Source: Hybos culiciformis (lineage: Eukaryota > Arthropoda > Insecta > Diptera > Hybotidae). Taken from it: a stretch of 64,000 nt of DNA. The notes below the pieces were generated by a model. The model did not search any database and was not told where the DNA came from. It was given only the letters and a program-made list of their open reading frames with translations. The DNA is taken from contig OZ023273.1 of the NCBI GenBank assembly GCA_964007475.1, positions 123,613,812 through 123,677,811 of the forward strand. Direction: 5' to 3'. Each line of letters opens with the position of its first letter. The first letter of the stretch is position 1. Positions 26,331 through 37,700 of the stretch are shown here, one piece after another. The translations under genes and the position numbers were made by a program.

Positions 26331-26441
26331 GTTCTGTATTTACACAAAAATACATTGACACTAGTCAATTTATATCACTCGACCTTCGGTCTCGTGATAT
26401 AAGTATTGACTCGTGTCAATGTATTTTTGTGTATACAGAAC
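26331..26441. mobile_element. 111-bp near-palindromic hairpin, probable MITE
   Basis: The segment begins GTTCTGTAT and ends ATACAGAAC. The arms match almost throughout. ACACAAAAATACATTGACAC at 26342-26361 has its exact complement in the right arm (26413-26432), and inner matches around TATATCAC(T)CGACC continue to a TTCG centre at about 26384-26387. A few mismatches and one- or two-base indels occur. Such long hairpins are usually full-length palindromic MITEs. No clear target-site duplication is seen in the flanks. If transcribed it would fold into a long stem, so a miRNA-like or siRNA-generating role is possible but unsupported. Confidence 0.7.
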
Positions 26442-26479
26442 TCTTAATTAATAACAAATTTAGTTTACATATTCAATAA

Positions 26480-29400
26480 TCTACTATTAAGTACAATATC
26501 TCTTCAATATTAATGCAATGCTCGCATTTAATAAATAACATCCGAAAAGTGATTTAAGTAATTTAAATTTATAATTACTTTAGAAACTCTAACTACCGAA
26601 AAATTTTTAAGATTAAATATATTGTTTTAAACTTTTCGCATTTGATTTTTATTTTTTGTTTTAAATAAGTTATCTACATTTTTGTTGCATGTAAGTTCGG
26701 TTCACATAAAAACATGAAACTTAATTTAAAAATAAATTCTTTTTTGTTTAAGTTGAATTTATTGATTATGGAAAAAGAGATTTAGCAAACAACGGCAACT
26801 TTTTATAGATAATTGCATATTAATTTGAAACAAAAAAATTTTAAATTATTAAATATTTCCTTAAAAACGCAAAGCATGAATCTCTTATAAAGGTTAGCAT
26901 AGAGTGTTAAATTAAAAAGATTTCAGAATCTTGACAGATTCTTCCCATTACAGTATTAACCTCCAAACATATTGCATTCCTTTCCTTCGTAAGAATATTT
27001 CAATTATGCTTATTTAAAATTAAATCTATTACATTGAAAAATTTTGTAACACATTATTGCGCAGAATTACGGACTGGCTCTGACATTACATGGTCTATAA
27101 ATTTTATTTACTCGCATACGCTAAATTTTATATTGTTGTATAGTCAGCAAAATTAAATAACTTAAACTTTACGAATGTTTGAAAATTCTTTTTTGCAGAC
27201 ACATAAAATTTTATTGTAGAAAAATAAAAATAAAATTGGTTTTTCTTAATTATCTTTTAATTGAATAAATCAATTTTTTTCAATAAAAATTACCAGATCC
27301 TATTATCGGTGTATATAAATAGTGTATATATAAATTATTTATATAGTTGATTTCATTTGAAAAAATCATAAAATATTTGGCTCTATTCCAATCACAAAAA
27401 AAAATATATAACTTTTATTTTATTATCAAATGAGAAATAATCTTCCCAATCATCATTATATATATTCATTTGAGTTTATTGAAATGTTTAGATTTTCAAA
27501 TAATTATTTATATCCTTCATTAATAAAATTTTGATAAATTTTAGCTATGCCTATGCAACAAAAAGCCCTTTCTTTCAATTAGTATTATACAAAAAAAATC
27601 AAAAAATTGCTACGGAGTTTTATATAAAATTAAACATTGTGTACCACTGCCCCACATATATGTACCTAAATATAGAGTTTTTAAAAAATCAGTTCATAGT
27701 TAGTTAGAAAACAGTAAATTATTTTTAAAGCTAGTCACAAATTCAAATTTGAACCAAAAATTTATCATAATTTTTTTTATCAAATAATAATAAATTTATA
27801 TTCTTTCGCTAGAATGTTAAAATTTATTTATTTTCAAGTGAAAAAAAAAATTCCCAATCTGGCAGCTAGTATATGCTATTGTCAATATCAAAATGAAGTA
27901 AAAAAAAGAGCATTTTTTTTTTGTTATATGCAATCAATTCATTCCTTTTTAAAATTAAATAAAAAAAAAAAAGTTATTTTCTCATCCCTCACTATATAAA
28001 GACATAATTTGTTGCAATTTCCATTTAACTTAATGTACATAGTTGTTTTTTTTTTTTTGTTCACTTCAATTCAATGCAATTTATCTTCACGGAAGTCACG
28101 TCACTGACACTTAATATCTTAAAAAAAAAAAATTTTTTTTTCAACATTAACAAAATGAAATAAAACAAAATTTCCTTTAAGATAAAAATGAAAAAAGTTC
28201 ATTTTGATGACATCCAAAAATTAACATCTACTAGCTGGATATATTGTATGTGAATAATGTTACCAATATTGAACAAAAAAGCTTCGAACAACAAGATAAA
28301 ATTCACTCAAGTATAGTATGCAAGTTAACTATCTGTACCGAATACAACAAAGCAACAAATCAGCTGTTAAATTTTGTTTACCTTTTTTTGAACAATATTT
28401 ACTTTAATATAAAAAGAGTAGGTATATAAATAATTGTTTAAATAAAAAAATTAAAATCAAACATTAAATTTATTTCAAAATGTAATAAAAAAAAAAAAAA
28501 TAAATAAATAAATTGTCAAACCGTCACCTTCAGACAGACATATTTTAATTAATTTATCTTTTGAAATTACATAATTATATCTAAAAGTATATATATTATT
28601 TATATATTGTTTTGTTTACAATAACTAGGGTATAATAAAAACATGATCCTATAACTTTATTTATTTTTGTTTTTTTTTTTTGTAAATTTTTTATTTTTTT
28701 TTTTGTTTTAACTTACAGAAATTAATTTAATTGACTTTAATTAAACAAATCTCTAAAGCAAAATAACATTAAAAAACAAAAAACAAAAAAAAAAAGAAAT
28801 AAATGTTTGTTTTTCTTCTGCTTTTTTTTTTTTTGTGATCAAGGAAAAGAATAATTCATTTCACAATCCTTAAAGCCGAAAAATCTTAATTTTAAATTAA
28901 AAAATAAAATAAAATAAAAAAAAAGAAGACATTAAGATAACTTATTGTTTTTTACAATATATACGAAATGTGAAAATATTTAATTTTTTTTTGCAAAAAA
29001 AAAAGAAACTGAAACAGGACAAAACATCCCAAAGGTAAAATTAAAAATAATTTTTCATTTCTTAACAAAAAAAAAAAATGAAATTAAATTTATTACTGCT
29101 TTGTGGTGAGGAAAATTACCCTAATTCATTAAAAAAAGAAAGAATGAAAAAAAAAAAAAGAACAGAATTTTCACAGAAAAAAACTGGTGGTATGGAAATG
29201 AAAGAAAAATACATAACTTTTTAACAATGACAAATTTTTTATTTTTTTTATTTTATTATTTACTTTTTTCTTCATTCTTGCATTTTCGGTCTTTAACATT
29301 GAACGAAATGACTTTTAGACCTGAAACATTAAATTTATTTTTTTTTTTCTTTACATTTTTCTTCTTTCATTTTTTTTTTTTTTTTTGTTAATCCAAAAAA

Positions 29401-30031
29401 CGTCTGCATTACAGGTGTGAATTTTTGTACTCTCTTGTCTGACTGTTATAATAAAATAATATTTATTTTAATGGATATTAAAGTTTTATGAAATATATAT
29501 ATTTTTATTTAATTTTGCTTCTTTAAGAAAATCTTTTCATTCATTATTATTCTTGTAGTGCGAAGATGGGATGGATATTATATACAAAATTGGTGTCACA
29601 ATAAATTTAAATTTACGAAAATCTAATAAATTTAATATTCTCAAAAATTATGTTGTCCAAAATAGAAGAATATCTTGGAGTTAGAAATTGAACTTATTAT
29701 ACTATTTCAATTTTTGTTTTCGTCAATTTGACTGAAGAATATTAATTCTGTCATAGATCAATTATGATAATGAATAGAAAAAATTTAAAAAAAAATTACG
29801 CATCCTTCCTTAAAAGATTAAATATTATAATAGTATATAATTTTTTTCTTTATGGAGATTAACTTTAAATTACTAAATGCGATCAACCTTATGAGCACAA
29901 CTGCTCTATATATATATTCAAACTTGTTAAATAAATAATTACATAAATAAACTATAACAGATAAATCTGTAATAAAACAAAATTAATAAGAATAAGTGTT
30001 CTTCTTTTAAGTTTAAAGTCATTTCATCAGG
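26480..30031. other. Homopolymer-dense AT-rich tract
   Basis: No gene is seen. Between about 28440 and 29400, runs of 8-15 consecutive A or T occur every few tens of bases on both strands, denser than elsewhere in the window. ATG frames here are short and built of Lys and Phe runs. No organised repeat unit was found. Confidence 0.7.
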
Positions 30032-30510
30032 ATGGTATTTATAAAAATCTTATGTATTTTTAATATTATAGAAATGCAATATTCAAAGGTTTATAGGAAG
30101 AATTATAATAAGATGAGACATACTTGTACAATGTACTGTACTTATGTAAATAATAAATTTTATACAGATTTGAATATTTCCAAAAAAATAATACATTTTT
30201 TATCAAAAAAAATATTAAGTAGAAAATGCTTAGCGACAAAAAAAAAAGCCACCAAGACTGCTTGACAATGTGTATAGTACACCCTGCGATGAATAATTCT
30301 GAAAAGAAACCATATACCATAAAATATTCTAATAACATAACAGAAGAAAGGGAATATTTTATTAATGGAACCGTTGATTGCATATGCAATATGCACACAA
30401 AATATTTGTTATTGCACATTCTTTCTTGTGTCGATATTTTATTGAGAAAAAAAAAAAAATTAATAATAAAAAAACTTCTCATGGGGGCTATAGACATTTT
30501 CACTATATAG
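30032..30510 (+). other. Two overlapping frames meeting at an A10 tract; possible broken gene
   Basis: Frame one (30032-30265, 77 codons) and frame two (30226-30510, 94 codons) overlap across ten A residues at 30238-30247. A single extra A there would make one continuous frame of about 159 codons, a common result of homopolymer length change or sequencing error. Frame two is balanced in composition and contains CIC-x10-H (near 30389-30430), which faintly resembles a SWIM-type zinc finger lacking its third Cys. That resemblance is speculative. The minus strand carries a 152-codon frame over nearly the same interval (30524 down to 30066), rich in Phe, Ile, Leu and Tyr. That frame looks more like the T-rich shadow of A-rich plus-strand sequence. 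Neither strand matches a family I recognise. Confidence 0.18.
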
Positions 30511-32263
30511 CTTGTACAATTCATATATTTTATTCGGTTTTTTTTTTATAATGAAGAAAGAATATTTAAAGTTAAACTTTATGATATTTCTAGATAAAAA
30601 AAAAATTGAATTTTGACTTTCGAAGAAAAAATTAACATAATATCTTCTTTTTTTTTTGGTACAAAGATTTATGTTGCAAAAGCACAATGTGTGAAGTAGA
30701 ATTCTACATATAAATATATATGAAATTTTTATCACATTCACATTCTATATAATACTTATATATTCAAGCAACATACCGTTTACATATATATAAATGTTAT
30801 ACATATATGATGTTAATAAATAACGTCTGGAGTTTTAATTTAATTAGACAAAATTTAAATAAAATATTTTATGAAAATGTTATAAGAAGTGAACAATATT
30901 CACGGAGCTTTAAAAATTAAATTTAATGAAAGGATATTAGAATAATTGAAAAAAAATGTCTGGCTTTGTGAGCGAAAGAATTTATATTTCTTGAAGTAAA
31001 TTAGGAATAAAACTTTTCGCTTTACGAAAACGTTTGAGTAAATATTTTGTAATATTAAAAAATCTTTAAAAAAAAACAATTTTATTGGAGAAATATCAAT
31101 AAACGATTTTATTGGCGAAAAATATATAATGCCATTCGCTTTATTTGTTTTTTTTTTGTCACTGTTTGTCTCTTCAATTTTAACAGGCTTTCAGCAATGA
31201 AATTACCTCACGCACGCTTTAAATAAATCTTGTACGGTAAAATAAAAAAATTAAATGCAAATAAAATAAAACATATACATTTTTAACAATTAACTCAGTA
31301 TAAATATATGACAAATAATTATTTCACGGAAAATTTTTTCGATTTATTTTTTATTAATTATATTTTTAAGCCGAAAATTTAATTAAAATTAAAAAATTTT
31401 AATATATGGAAATATAATTTTCATATAACATCAACAGTAAAAATCGCTATAAAAAAGCGAAGAATTTTCGAAAAAATTTTAAAGAAGATATTTTATAGAT
31501 TTTATTATGAGGATTTTAAAAATCGTCAACAGTAGTAATTTATCGTTTCAATTAACACTGAAAGTCCTTGTCACAACATCATATTTGGATATTTCAGATT
31601 AAACTAAATTAAAATTTAAGCTTAGATTAAGACATAATATAGTGCTTCCCAAGACTTCTCAAAGAACGTACTATGGTAATGTATTAGATGAAACACAATT
31701 TGTATTGATCCAACTTTTGAAATCTTTGGAGAAATAAAATTGAAAATTTCGGATAGAAATAAGACTATTACTTCTATTTTTTAACTAAAAGTCATCAATC
31801 TTAGATAAATTTATTGTGATTGTGGATAAAATATGAATTAAACAAGTATTCTGTCGATAAATTTGTATGGATGAATTATCTATAAGAGAATTATTAATCT
31901 CAGACGAATGCCCTGATTCTATATAATATAAAATTTTACATTATTACAATAATTATATATTTTGAAATTGAAAAGATTATCTGAAAATCAATTAATATAA
32001 TCTAACATAATGTACTTAAGTGAATTATTGAAATTTCCATTTCTGTTGAACATTATTTATTATGTACATACATGTAGTGTTAATTTAATTAAGTTTATAT
32101 ATATATGATAGTTAATATTGTACATAGTATAAAAGTATATTAAAAATATATTCAATAGAAAATAACCATTATTGTATATAATTTAGTGTTTCTTCTCATG
32201 TTACAATTTTTTACTTAAATTTTGCTGAAGCGACTTTAATTATTATATTATTAAAAGTTTTGA

Positions 32264-32288
32264 TTTTTTTTTTTTTTTTTTTTTTTTT
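32264..32288. repeat. Poly-T run of 25
   Basis: Twenty-five consecutive T residues, the longest homopolymer I noticed in the window. It could be the A-tail of a minus-strand retroposed sequence. The flank at its right (the 5' side of such a copy) shows no recognisable retroposon body. Confidence 0.9.
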
Positions 32289-32474
32289 CAAATAATAATT
32301 ATAAAGAAATTTTACAATGAAAGAAACATATTGTGTAAATAAAGGATTTCAGTACACTATATTATTAAAAAAAGGAAAATAATTACGAAAAATTTTCTAA
32401 AATAAAAATAAATATATTTAATAGTTATGTACAACATAAATTTTCTATTGTTCTTCAAGTTATATTCTTTATTC

Positions 32475-32476
<2 letters not shown>

Positions 32477-32525
<49 letters not shown>
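32477..32525. repeat. TA dinucleotide microsatellite
   Basis: An uninterrupted TA alternation of 49 bp, bounded by ATTCAT on the left and GTATAATATG on the right. Able to form a cruciform and expected to be length-variable. Confidence 0.95.
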
Positions 32526-32529
<4 letters not shown>

Positions 32530-33296
32530 AATATGTACATAAATATTTATATGCATATAATGTATAATTAGTTGTATATCTGTAGTAAAAAAGAAGATAT
32601 TCTGTTTTTGATATTTTTTTTTATTAATATTTACTTGCTGCACTGCAATTGTAATTTTACAAATTATATAAATTATTACTAAAGACTTATATTAAAATGA
32701 ATGAGCTTTTTATATAGATAAAAAATACTGTATAGAATTTCTTTATTAAATATTTATAAATAGTTATTATTTCAATCGTCTCCATATAAATACAACATAA
32801 TACAGTGCTGCAAATAAATTTCTTCAATTTTTATAATGTTTAAAAGGAAGAATGAAAAAAAAACGAAAAACCTAATAAATCGTTTGGCACAATAACTGGA
32901 TTTTAATTTATGTATTTTATTTTTTTAATAAACTGAATAGCTGCTCTACTAATTGGTAAAATTGACAATTTTTTCGGAAGTATTTTGTGCAAAAAGGAAA
33001 TTTGAAAAATTATCGAATTGAAGAAAATTTAATCAAGATTCGAAACTTGTTTATGCATTATTGCGAACTAGAACTTGTACTCAAACAAATTGAAAAAATT
33101 TAAAAACTCTTTTTTCGCAATATTTATTCCTTTTCTTTCGGTATTTCATTTTGGTTCTTTAATTTGAAACTGTAACTAAATTCTAAGACTTTGAATTCTC
33201 TCTGTAAATCGTTTTTGAATCCACGATAATTTAAGGAGGACCTAAAGTTAAAATATTACAGGGGAAGTAAAGTGAAAGAAGCCAAAGTTATTTTAA

Positions 33297-33419
33297 GATA
33301 GAAATTTATCAGAAATCAAACTAGAAACCTGCTCCAATTTGCACCAGATCCTGGGTAAAGAACAACGCAAATCTAGTCCGGAACCTAAAATTGTAGAGTT
33401 TAGATTTTTTTTAACTTAA
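33297..33419 (+). other. Unassigned 40-codon open frame
   Basis: A frame runs from just after a TAA (33294-33296) to TAA at 33417-33419. It has no initiator ATG. Its middle (ETCSNLHQILGKEQRKSSPE) has a balanced composition unlike the chance frames nearby. No family is recognised. Possible exon, decayed transposon or chance. Confidence 0.12.
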
Positions 33420-34195
33420 ATCTTATAATTAAGACTTTGTGTAAACTTCTGAACTTTTTCACTCAAAAAAAATAATAAATTCATAATTGAAACATTTTTT
33501 AATTTCATAAAAAAAATGCATCTATTCCAATTATGTTTACAAAATTATCATAAATGTTGACACTGGCCGATGTTACAGTCTTATCACATTATTATTTTAC
33601 CTTATTACATTGTCTTTAAAAGCCTTTTTTTTTTAAAAGTAACAAATTAAAGGTCAAAAAAATTTTTTTTTTTTTTATTATCCATTTTAAATATTATTCT
33701 TATCTTTTAATGTAATAATAAAATTTTCCAAAAAAAACATTACTGACAAGTTTAGAAAAAAAATTGCTGCCAAAAATAGCCACCTAACATTTTGTTAATA
33801 AAAATTTCTATATTTACATCAAAGGGACAAGAAAAAAAAATAATTACACGAAAAATGAATTTATACATTACAAAAGCTTTTCAACAGAAAATATAATTTT
33901 GCGTAACATAAACAAATTCGAGTGCTAATTTTATCGTATATTAGATATTTTGTGTACAGTCATGTAATTTGGTCCGAAACATTTTTTTCATCACAATTGA
34001 AATTGTTAATATAGCTTTTCATCTCAAGTGACTTATAAACATAGCCTGTATAAACATTTGATATCGTTTTCATAACTATATGAACAACTTTGTTCAACAT
34101 TCATCTTCTTATTTAAGTGCAAGCAGTTAAAAAATACATAGCTAGTCATGTATTTTAGCTTCCAGTTCTACATATTTTTGCTTGATGCCTTTTAT

Positions 34196-34248
34196 GTACT
34201 CATAGTTATATTATATTTATATTATTTCAATCCCTTAACTATGAGTAC
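34196..34248. repeat. 13-bp perfect inverted repeat
   Basis: GTACTCATAGTTA (34196-34208) is the exact complement of TAACTATGAGTAC (34236-34248), separated by 27 bp of AT-rich sequence. It could be a small hairpin or a degenerate MITE core. No target duplication was found. Confidence 0.75.
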
Positions 34249-34673
34249 TTGGATTCTATAAACTATCAATATTATGTCAAACAGTTTGAAACAGTTTGTA
34301 AGAACAGGATTATTATTATTATTTTTTTTTTTTTAAATAGCAATTCAAACAAAAATAATTCTAAAAACTATAGTAAGAATTGAAAAAAAATTTACATAAA
34401 TCTATAAAACTTTTTTCACTTTATTTTAGATACTTATACAAATTTAATTTATTCCTATAATGATGGTCTCTAATATTTCATCATTAGTTGTCGAAACTTT
34501 ACGAATTTTAGTAAAGTTTCATTTTTAATTTGTTAGACAAAAAAAAAAAAACTGAAATTAAAAAAAACTAAAAAAAAAAAATAGTTGTTAATGCTCGTTA
34601 AAAACTTTTGTTAAATTAAAACTTTTTGTTTGAGTCAACGAACGTGTTGTTAAAGACTTTTTTAAACGAAGTT

Positions 34674-34719
34674 ATATTATTAACATAATATTATGCAAAT
34701 AATATTATGTTAATAATAT
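34674..34719. repeat. 21-bp perfect palindrome arms with 4-nt loop
   Basis: The left arm at 34674-34694 (beginning ATATTATTAACATAA) pairs without mismatch with the right arm at 34699-34719 across the loop GCAA. Although AT-rich, it is not a simple TA alternation, so a 21-bp perfect match is unlikely to be trivial. It is cruciform-prone. Confidence 0.85.
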
Positions 34720-37700
34720 TAGCATAGATAAAATAGTTTAAAACGTTTGCTATAAATAATCGTGATCAAGGAAATCGAGAAGCCTGTTACAAGAAAAACT
34801 GTCCGATCTTTTTTTTGATCCAGATAGGGCTATATCGTATATGTATGTACAACTTTTTAATAATATTTATTGAATTTATATAAAGTCCTAAAAATATCGC
34901 CTATACTATAGATATCAGCATTAAGCGAATTACTAGCTACATTTGCGCCACTGCGTTAAATTGAAAATTGTTAACTGAGCGAGAAATAAAATGTCTATAA
35001 ATACAACTAGAATCAATTTATGATGTCTAAAATAAAATTCTATTCCATTTTTTTTCATTTTTTGGATGTTTTAGAATTATAATTTGAATTAAAAATCATT
35101 CTATCACATTTATTCAATTTTCTCAATCTCGTTCTTTCTTTTTTTTTACTGCCGACCCTTTTATTCCTTTTTTTTTTTTAATAAAATATATTTTATTATA
35201 TTTTTGGTAATGAGGTTTAATGAAAAAAAATAATAATAATAATAATAATTTTTTTCATCATAAACTAAAAATGGAATTCTCTTTGAATAAAAACTGGTAA
35301 AATTTTTTTATTTTTTATTTTTTTTTATATATTTAATTTTATGAGATATTTAACGCCTTATAATTTTTCACAAAAAAAAAAAAACATTTTTTTTTTTTAA
35401 TGTTTTTGAAGCTTTAATAGAAATTTTCCTTTTGGGATTTTTTTTATTCAATTAAGTTTTTTAATGTTCTTTTTTATTTTGTTAAAGCTTTCGCCTTAAA
35501 ATGATGAACATTTTTTTTTTTTAGTTAGTATATTCTTTTTGTAACATCCTAATCTTAATTTAACCGCAAAAAGAAAAAGGAAAAATAGTTATTTAACAAA
35601 TTCTAAACAGAGAGATAGATGCCTAAACATTATGTACAATAAGAATAAAACCGCATAAACGTATATATATATATACTTTTATAAATTCACTCTAAAAAAA
35701 ATATCTTTTAGTTCATTGGTAGCACGGTGAGAGTGCAAATATATTTTTTATAATTTACCATAAACCCGTAACCCTTACCTTTTGTTACATATTCAAAAAG
35801 ATTGAGGCTCTAAGCTCGTATCGTACTCAGTAAGAAATTTCCTTCATTCTTCCTTATTCGTTACAGATTATGACCCACACTATACATAAAATATGTTTCG
35901 CTAATAAATCACCTTAAATTTTATTTTAGCATTGTATCAGTTTATAGAAATTATTGTACTTTGATTAATTATTGTACAATTCTTAGTTAAACTATTTATA
36001 AGGACTAATAATTTTGAACTAAAATATAAAATATTTATACCACAAATAATGAAACTAATTAGATATACTTTAAAGTTTTCAATTTAAATTAAATATAACA
36101 AAAAATTATTTTCTATGAAAATATGAAGAAATAATTTTAAAAAAATTATATTGAAAAGAATTTGAAAATTTAATTCGAACTATTAAAAAAGTTACTTTGA
36201 ATTCCAGAATTTAATTAGGCTCAATTATGTTTGACCAACAAACTACCAAAAAAAAAAAATTAACAAACAAAAAATTTATTAAAGAAATTCAAGGAGAATT
36301 TGGATTCATCTAACTATGCCTATATATGTTAATGTGATTCCTTTATGCCTTTATTACACTTTTATTTACGTACTTCAGTTTGATTCATATAATTAAAGAA
36401 AAGCTCAAATAATATTTTTCAGATATTTTTTTTAACACTATCTTAAGATATCGATTAATTTGAATGATTTTATTTATGGTACAACAAAAAAAATCAACTT
36501 GAATCGCTTATGGATAATTCTTATCGAAAGCTTCGTATACATTTCAGTAGTTAAAAAAAAATATTTTAATTTTTATTTTAAATATATTTCTTATTTTTTT
36601 TATTTTTTTTTAATATATAAAGAGAATCTCAAGAGAACACATTTTCCGGATTAAAAGAAATATTTATACAGATAAAATGTTAAATGAATGAAATAATTTT
36701 TTTTTTTTTTTTCATTATTAAAGGATTCTTCTTAATTAAATTTGTTCCTCAAGCCAACAAAAACATAAAAAAAAAAAAAACTGGAAATAGAATCCAGCAA
36801 CAGCAAGATAACAAATAAACAGATATTTTTATTAAATTATATACATTTTTAAATGGTGAAAAAAAAAACCTGACTATGAATTTTAAATATAGTCTTATTC
36901 TAAAAAAAAAAATAAAATAAAATAAAAAAAAAATCAGGAAAAATACGAAAATAATTTTCAATTTAGCTCTTCTTCTTCTTTTTTTTTCATAAATTTCTGT
37001 AGATTTTATCTTTTTTTTTTTTTTTTTGAAAATTTTCTTTTCTTGTATACACTTTAATCGAAGTAAATCTCAAGGTCAAAAGAATTAGGCACGTTAACAA
37101 ATCAAAGCAAAAAAAAATTTTTTTTTTCTCATCAACAAATTTTTTTAAACAGCTGAACCTTTTATCAGCATCTTGTTTAACACACGTTAGCGGCAGTACA
37201 AAAAAAAAAATACCCGAAGGGGAAAAAAGTTTCTTACACATTTTGCGGAATTTTTCTTATTTGTATGTTGTATACATAAAAACACAGAAATTAGATAGGT
37301 GTACATTAAATAATTTGTTAAAACTGTTTTCTTTATACATTATATGTATATTATCTTAAATGGTTTTCATGAAATTATTTTCTTTTAACTTGCAAAAAAA
37401 ATTTTAAGGTTAAAAAAAAATGGTTAAAATAATAAAATCAAAAACCCCAAAAAATTAACAAAAACAATATTTTTCTTAACCGATGGTGTGTTATGATCTC
37501 TAACTTCCCAAAACTGATTTCAACAATATTAAAAAACAAAAAATTAAAATTTTTTTTTTTTTTTTCACTTCAAAAACATAAACAAAATTTTACTTTATGG
37601 GTCGTATATATTCCACCTAATCCGTCTTTGGTTGTGTTATATTTTATTATGTACTTATAAAGGTAAAACTTTTGAAATTTTTCGGCTGAAATATAATTAT

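Larger units (their letters stand above)
30742..34195. other. AT-rich non-coding tract
   Basis: No supported gene. It holds a 25-bp poly-T run (32264-32288), a 49-bp TA microsatellite (32477-32525) and a 40-codon open frame (33297-33419), each listed separately. The remainder is AT-rich background. Confidence 0.7.

Noticed and set aside
26141..26479. 112-codon plus-strand frame
   Set aside because: It runs across a tandem-repeat edge, a poly-A run and the 111-bp hairpin. Its length is a product of repeat structure.
32799..32830. CAGTGCTGCAAATAAATTTC considered as a transposon end
   Set aside because: No inverted partner or target duplication was found within a plausible distance.
36749..37241. 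Hydrophobic minus-strand frames resembling membrane segments
   Set aside because: Phe/Ile/Leu runs are a direct result of poly-A on the plus strand; similar frames occur throughout the window.
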